The notes below the pieces were generated by a model. It made no database searches. It saw nothing but the letters and a program-made list of their open reading frames with translations, and was not told the DNA's origin. 7,858 bases of DNA from Planctomycetota bacterium (GTDB taxonomy: Bacteria; Planctomycetota; UBA1135; GCA-002686595): the NCBI GenBank assembly GCA_016764635.1, contig JAESRM010000256.1:1395-9252 (forward strand). Direction: 5' to 3'. Below are positions 5,901 through 7,858 of the stretch, in pieces. The first letter of the stretch is position 1; each line of letters starts with the position of its first letter. The position numbers and the translations under genes are program-made.

Positions 5901-7858
5901 CCACAAATTCCGTGGCGGGGTGGTCTCCAAACGCATCGCGCACGGTCAAGGTCAATCCACGTTCATCAAAGGCCAGGAACACGCGGTTGGTGCGCGGATC
6001 TCCCAAGCTCACGTCCATGACCGTGCCCAGGGGTTCGCCCATCAAGCGCAGCCAGAATGAAACCGAAATGCCCGGCAGCAGGCCGGAACCGGTTTCCCCA
6101 ATCCAAGAAACCACGCCTCGCTTGGGATCCAGCGCGAGCGGAGCTTCGGCTAGGGAGCGGCCTTCGGGATCTGCTGTCTCCAGGTCGAAGTGCAGGATGC
6201 GGCCCCTCGAAGCACGTGTATTGCCGAGGCGCGCAGGCCACAGTTGTGCATAGCCATCCGCTTCGCGATCGGCAAAAACATGGGTGGGCGGAATCGCTTC
6301 CCCCTCCTCGTCCACCGGGTCGTCCTCGGTGACGCCCGGAATGACGACCGCGCCGTCGTGGGTACCCAGGTGCACCATGGCCCTGGAGGGCGGACTTTGG
6401 CCCCCATCGTATGGATTCGTGGCGCGCGGCCCGGTCATCCAAAGCGGAGCCTCACGGTCCAACTCCAGGGACGCTTCAAAGTCCTGCTGACGGTGAAAGA
6501 GCGAGAGCAAGGGGCGCTGCGGCACGATGCGCTCGATCCGCTCCCTGCTTGCAAACACGCGTTCGAGTCCGCTCGGCGCTTGTACGGAAGCTCGTAGGTC
6601 CATGCGGAACACATCCCGCGAGACGAACGAAAAAGGCATGGTCGAAAAAGACAGGCGCGCATCGTTGGCGTTCAAACCATTGATATACAAGGCCATGGCG
6701 TCCAGGCTCGAAATGATGGCGGGCACCTCGGCACCGGTGCCCGAAGACGTGGATCCCGGTGAGGCGGCCTCCAATCCGGCTGCGGGCAGCAACAAGCGAC
6801 GCAGGAAATCCTCGCGATGCTTGAAAGGCCGCGCTGTGAGCACGCGCGCCACCAAACGCCCGGCCTCCGAGCGCGTCACCCGATCGTTGCGACCACTGAC
6901 CGCCACGTTCTCAAACAAGGCCATCAGGACTTCCTTACCGGCGGTGTTCAGGTTGACCGGACGACGCACGAGCGCGCGCACCGTGGCGTTGCTGCTGCGA
7001 TAGTCCTGGCTGAAGACGCGATTGATGCGCACGCTAGCGTTGCGCACGGCGGTCACATAACGCAATTCCGAGCGACCGTCCCCGTCCAAGCGCAGGGTCG
7101 TGCCGGCACCAAAGTAACGCACATCCTTCACGCGCAACCAGAGGGTTTCGCCGGCCTCCACATCCTGCAAGATACGAACGGGTCGCTGCCAGCGGGCGCC
7201 GCTGCCCAGGTCCGCATAGGTGCTATGCGTACGGGTGATCGCGCTGTACCACTCGGACATGGGCATGGCTTCGCGGGCGAAGACCTTGGCCTCCGGCAAT
7301 TCCTCGAACACATCGAAGCGATAGAGTTCGCCCTCCGGTCCGGCCATGATGCGACGGTCCGCAAACGCATAGGCGCGCTGGTCGATCATGGGCGTACCGA
7401 ACGCGTGGGTGGTAGGCGGCCGCGGGCCCCAAGTGGCCCATTCTTTATCCACTTTCTTGGCCTCCAAACCGCGCGTCAATCCTGTCAAGCGCGTGCCCCC
7501 GTCCCCCTGGGAGATCGACTCGTATTGGATCCATTCCCCATCGACCACCAACACGCCACCCTCGGGATTGAGGTTGCCGGGGCTGGCGATCTGGGCGGTG
7601 GTCGACTTCTGTCCGAGCACTTCACCCAAACGGGTTTGCCATCCGAGCACGTTGGCGATGACCTGCGGGGAGGCGCTGTTGAGATCGATGCGTCCGGCTT
7701 CGTCCGACACGTCCAAACCCCAAAGGGCCTGGCTTGCGGCTTGGCCCATTCCATCCGATTTGGGTTCCAAGGCCGTGGCCTGGGCTTTGGCCAGCAACTC
7801 CGCGAGGGAATCCCCGTCCGGGGTGGCATCCATGGAAATGTGGCTCTCGCCCAGACGC
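2992..7858 (-). CDS. Giant GspK/PilX-like minor pseudopilin with LamG-like domain and repeated beta modules (5' partial)
   Basis: Probable tip subunit of a type II secretion pseudopilus or type IV pilus. Residues are numbered from the Met codon at 7833, but the frame stays open for eight more codons to the window edge and that Met has no Shine-Dalgarno, so the true start, with the prepilin leader and hydrophobic helix, lies outside. Two segments look like GspK: residues 40-72 with 'DEAGRIDLNSAS', and 290-352 with 'RRPVNLNTAGKEVL' followed by 'FKHREDFLRRLL'. Known GspK proteins are about 300-350 residues; this one has at least 1,621. After about residue 440 come a LamG/concanavalin-like domain (570-697), most copies of a repeated beta module (see the repeat entries), and unassigned beta-rich stretches (1127-1323, 1475-1613). 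Only five cysteines are visible. The TGA stop overlaps the ATG of the GspJ-like gene. The open frame and gene are certain; the GspK assignment is strong from motifs and neighbours; the binding role is inferred. Confidence 0.85.
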   Translation of the reverse strand, partial: RLGESHISMDATPDGDSLAELLAKAQATALEPKSDGMGQAASQALWGLDVSDEAGRIDLNSASPQVIANVLGWQTRLGEVLGQKSTTAQIASPGNLNPEGGVLVVDGEWIQYESISQGDGGTRLTGLTRGLEAKKVDKEWATWGPRPPTTHAFGTPMIDQRAYAFADRRIMAGPEGELYRFDVFEELPEAKVFAREAMPMSEWYSAITRTHSTYADLGSGARWQRPVRILQDVEAGETLWLRVKDVRYFGAGTTLRLDGDGRSELRYVTAVRNASVRINRVFSQDYRSSNATVRALVRRPVNLNTAGKEVLMALFENVAVSGRNDRVTRSEAGRLVARVLTARPFKHREDFLRRLLLPAAGLEAASPGSTSSGTGAEVPAIISSLDAMALYINGLNANDARLSFSTMPFSFVSRDVFRMDLRASVQAPSGLERVFASRERIERIVPQRPLLSLFHRQQDFEASLELDREAPLWMTGPRATNPYDGGQSPPSRAMVHLGTHDGAVVIPGVTEDDPVDEEGEAIPPTHVFADREADGYAQLWPARLGNTRASRGRILHFDLETADPEGRSLAEAPLALDPKRGVVSWIGETGSGLLPGISVSFWLRLMGEPLGTVMDVSLGDPRTNRVFLAFDERGLTLTVRDAFGDHPATEFVEEARVSVPVQAQGPSIAPATWGHVDISVLGNKPTQMHMLLDGRHHGVQVDGMTHTTASVSEGDALIPVESTEGFPQVGVARVGSELVEYVLQNGALLCRYNPVGPMAGFGGRLARSRRLQERDRGSLPIGLATGELRAAHPEGTLVEHYGYSIRYNGQVPSGQAALNDSIGPFRVARVVGVGDGSLDPIAIDGAVGLGGLMGLKADHLGPLVLSLADNPSIDLTGEEVMKGFNTSGGYALLVQGWGGTQFGGGLITAAPDNTPIGGVEVIRYSGVQGNQLLVSRRGAQDELGVNYLDGARAFLVDYGSLLDMDGVQVNERMERSLFCVAISLPVSPVGIFPDGEIQSRMVQLTHTDAGELTEWVRYNIVQASFSQLVRLDEDIVANIVEWFHAHELAKIQTQLVGRPLSPGVGGFPMTAAEPVRNPVPQGGGSSWRPQLGEEEDLVLPLTHAIADRLRFRGVADTFAQEHAASTVVLPVFGIDSTRDLWPGAQDAIFLTGGLPSSAGVQTSIIHRAYSTPLTTTLSEYSDFEISGSAAVVGQPASVPYPMITVGYWVALGAGLSAELQPGIVGGSSSVDDQRIQPRIAKFPSGERPTSVGSVLFGGDAAGSNVGLPSPEVVVDEVLFQTLDHGQGLIAGASSDAHLGAGLVLAEDMQPQDLSLRVGPALFTARGLARGNLSVLGNLKQSVGLARIGDEILCYIGRDSSTGFIELAPGGRGLLGTQATPHCAGTVLYPLPTIPVGILDVAIEGDSSEIRLLDATRFPSEGTVLIGAELLHYTDKAGSQLVMPRGSLEDGQQDGAGGGLFRGRFGTAAAGAAQGSPVIFFPWRYWDRWQERSEVPELAYLGLRVDQPGALFEDVFYEAEPIPFGGVSMGALLRLDSGLPWDADPDETPGLILLNKGSAEGGLPWSLDLVSDALEARFFVDYEPGCFDAATGTQHGWKYTPRLKRFGVGYEAPGEVLRSVDQ
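3005..3009 (-). promoter_or_regulatory. Ribosome binding site of the GspJ-like gene
   Basis: AGGAG on the minus strand, nine bases before the ATG at 2995, placed inside the last codons of the giant gene. With the ATGA stop-start overlap it supports coupled translation and fixes the start. Confidence 0.75.
3412..3639 (-). repeat. Protein module copy 7 (giant GspK-like)
   Basis: Residues about 1399-1474, directly after copy 6. 'RLLDATRFPSEGTVLIGAEL' then L-H-Y, with Glu1420 and Tyr1424. A first R-G at 1436-1437 and a second R-G-R-F-G-T at 1453-1458 flank a Gly/Gln-rich insertion. The end is V-I-F-F-P. Confidence 0.6.
3688..3864 (-). repeat. Protein module copy 6 (giant GspK-like)
   Basis: Residues about 1324-1382. 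A-R-I-G-D-E-I-L-C-Y with Glu1342 and Tyr1346; then G-G-R-G-L-L-G-T with Arg1363-Gly1364 and Gly1367-Thr1368; then P-H-C-A-G-T-V-L-Y-P with His1373. This is the most complete copy in the giant protein. Confidence 0.65.
4456..4878 (-). repeat. Protein module copy 5, with a long internal insertion (giant GspK-like)
   Basis: Residues about 986-1126. 'MVQLTHTDAGELTEWVRYN' has Glu1006 and Tyr1010. The tail L-R-F-R-G-V-A-D-T-F-A-Q-E-H has Arg1104-Gly1105 and His1114, and is followed by S-T-V-V-L-P-V. About 90 residues, including a helix near 1025-1045 and a Pro/Gly-rich segment, separate the two halves. Confidence 0.4.
4984..5178 (-). repeat. Protein module copy 4 (giant GspK-like)
   Basis: Residues about 886-950. 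Gly-rich lead, then G-G-V-E-V-I-R-Y with Glu912 and Tyr916, then Q-L-L-V-S-R-R-G with Arg929-Gly930, ending in a strand 'GARAFLVDYG'. Confidence 0.55.
5443..5724 (-). repeat. Protein module copy 3 (giant GspK-like)
   Basis: Residues about 704-797, just after the LamG-like domain. 'ALIPVESTEGFPQVG' leads into V-G-S-E-L-V-E-Y with Glu729 and Tyr733. The tail A-A-H-P-E-G-T-L-V carries His784 and Gly787-Thr788, after an Arg-rich insertion. Confidence 0.6.
5743..6126 (-). other. LamG/concanavalin-like domain inside the giant GspK-like protein
   Basis: Protein residues about 570-697. The order of elements fits a LamG-type beta sandwich: 'GVVSWIGETG' as the first strand, 'GISVSFWLRL' as the characteristic strand with Trp, then 'RVFLAFDERGLTLTVRD', 'TWGHVDISV', and a late 'MHMLLDGRHHGVQVDG' strand, where D-G is typical of this fold. 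LamG domains bind carbohydrates or proteins. The assignment is from motif order only; another jelly-roll fold is possible. Confidence 0.6.
6778..6966 (-). other. Second GspK-type LNTA helical segment
   Basis: Protein residues 290-352. 'PVNLNTAGKEVLMALF' is followed by a helix with an Ala-rich R-L-V-A-R-V-L-T-A-R stretch and 'FKHREDFLRRLLLPAAG'. This is the layout of the second conserved block of GspK (V-N-[VL]-N-T-A, helices, then an F-x-x-x-x-D-F/L segment). About 245 residues separate it from the first block, more than I would expect in a classical GspK, and two copies of the repeated module sit between them. Confidence 0.65.
6973..7170 (-). repeat. Protein module copy 2, divergent (giant GspK-like)
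   Basis: Residues about 222-287. 'LWLRVKDVRYFGAGTTLRLDG' precedes S-E-L-R-Y, with Glu256 and Tyr259. The Glu-Tyr spacing is one residue shorter than in the other copies and there is no RG. This is the weakest member. Confidence 0.35.
7462..7611 (-). repeat. Protein module copy 1 (giant GspK-like)
   Basis: Residues about 75-124. Gly-rich turn, V-L-V-V-D-G-E-W-I-Q-Y with Glu100 and Tyr104, then L-T-G-L-T-R-G with Arg121-Gly122. It fits the core G-x-E-x-x-x-Y followed by a strand ending in RG. The GT/H tail is not clear. Confidence 0.55.
7618..7716 (-). other. First GspK-type LNxA helical segment
   Basis: Protein residues 40-72. An acidic 'VSDEAG' leads into R-I-D-L-N-S-A-S and then a helix 'PQVIANVLGW'. 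GspK proteins have a D/E-x-G-[KR]-[IL]-[ND]-[LI]-N segment near the N-terminal end of the globular part, followed by the helical domain unique to K among the pseudopilins. Confidence 0.65.

Noticed and set aside
7831..7833. ATG at 7833 as the true start of the giant protein
   Set aside because: The frame is open upstream to the window edge, there is no Shine-Dalgarno, and starting here would leave out the leader and hydrophobic helix a pseudopilin needs.
1..7858. tRNA, rRNA, CRISPR array, insertion sequence, attachment site or terminator
   Set aside because: Coding sequence fills the window apart from an intergenic gap of 9 bp and one of 2 bp, and I saw no direct repeats at regular spacing or hairpin plus T-run.

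Overview
The window is one tightly packed minus-strand operon segment of GC-rich DNA. Read in the direction of transcription (high to low coordinates) it holds four genes: a giant GspK/PilX-like minor pseudopilin (7858 to 2992, 5' end outside the window), a GspJ/PulJ-like minor pseudopilin (2995 to 1835), a GspI/PilV-like minor pseudopilin (1832 to 1347), and a secreted protein of unknown function with a Sec signal peptide (1337 to beyond position 1). The joins are 4 bp overlapping (ATGA), 2 bp apart, and 9 bp apart, so translation is probably coupled. There is no gene-free stretch longer than a few bases, and I saw no RNA gene, terminator, insertion sequence or CRISPR array.

Organism: a Gram-negative-type bacterium with a type II secretion or type IV pilus-like machine. 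The very large pseudopilin with lectin-like and repeated beta modules, and a secreted protein with short 'L-x-D/S-G-x-x-x-x-G' beta repeats, look most like Planctomycetota or a relative. This is a judgement of style, not a homology result, and I hold it at about 50%.

How the genes may work together: in the canonical T2SS the minor pseudopilins I, J and K form a heterotrimer that caps the pseudopilus. Here I is ordinary in size. J carries an extra C-terminal module. K keeps the two 'LNxA' helical segments of GspK but continues for well over 1,100 further residues with a LamG/concanavalin-like domain and many copies of a beta module built around G-x-E-hydrophobic-hydrophobic-x-Y and later RG-x-x-GT-x-x-x-x-H. 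The same module ends the J protein. The most interesting reading is a pseudopilus or pilus tip enlarged into a multi-domain binding device, with one module family shared between two subunits. This is inference.

Many long open frames on the plus strand and in other minus frames are shadows of these four genes and are left out.
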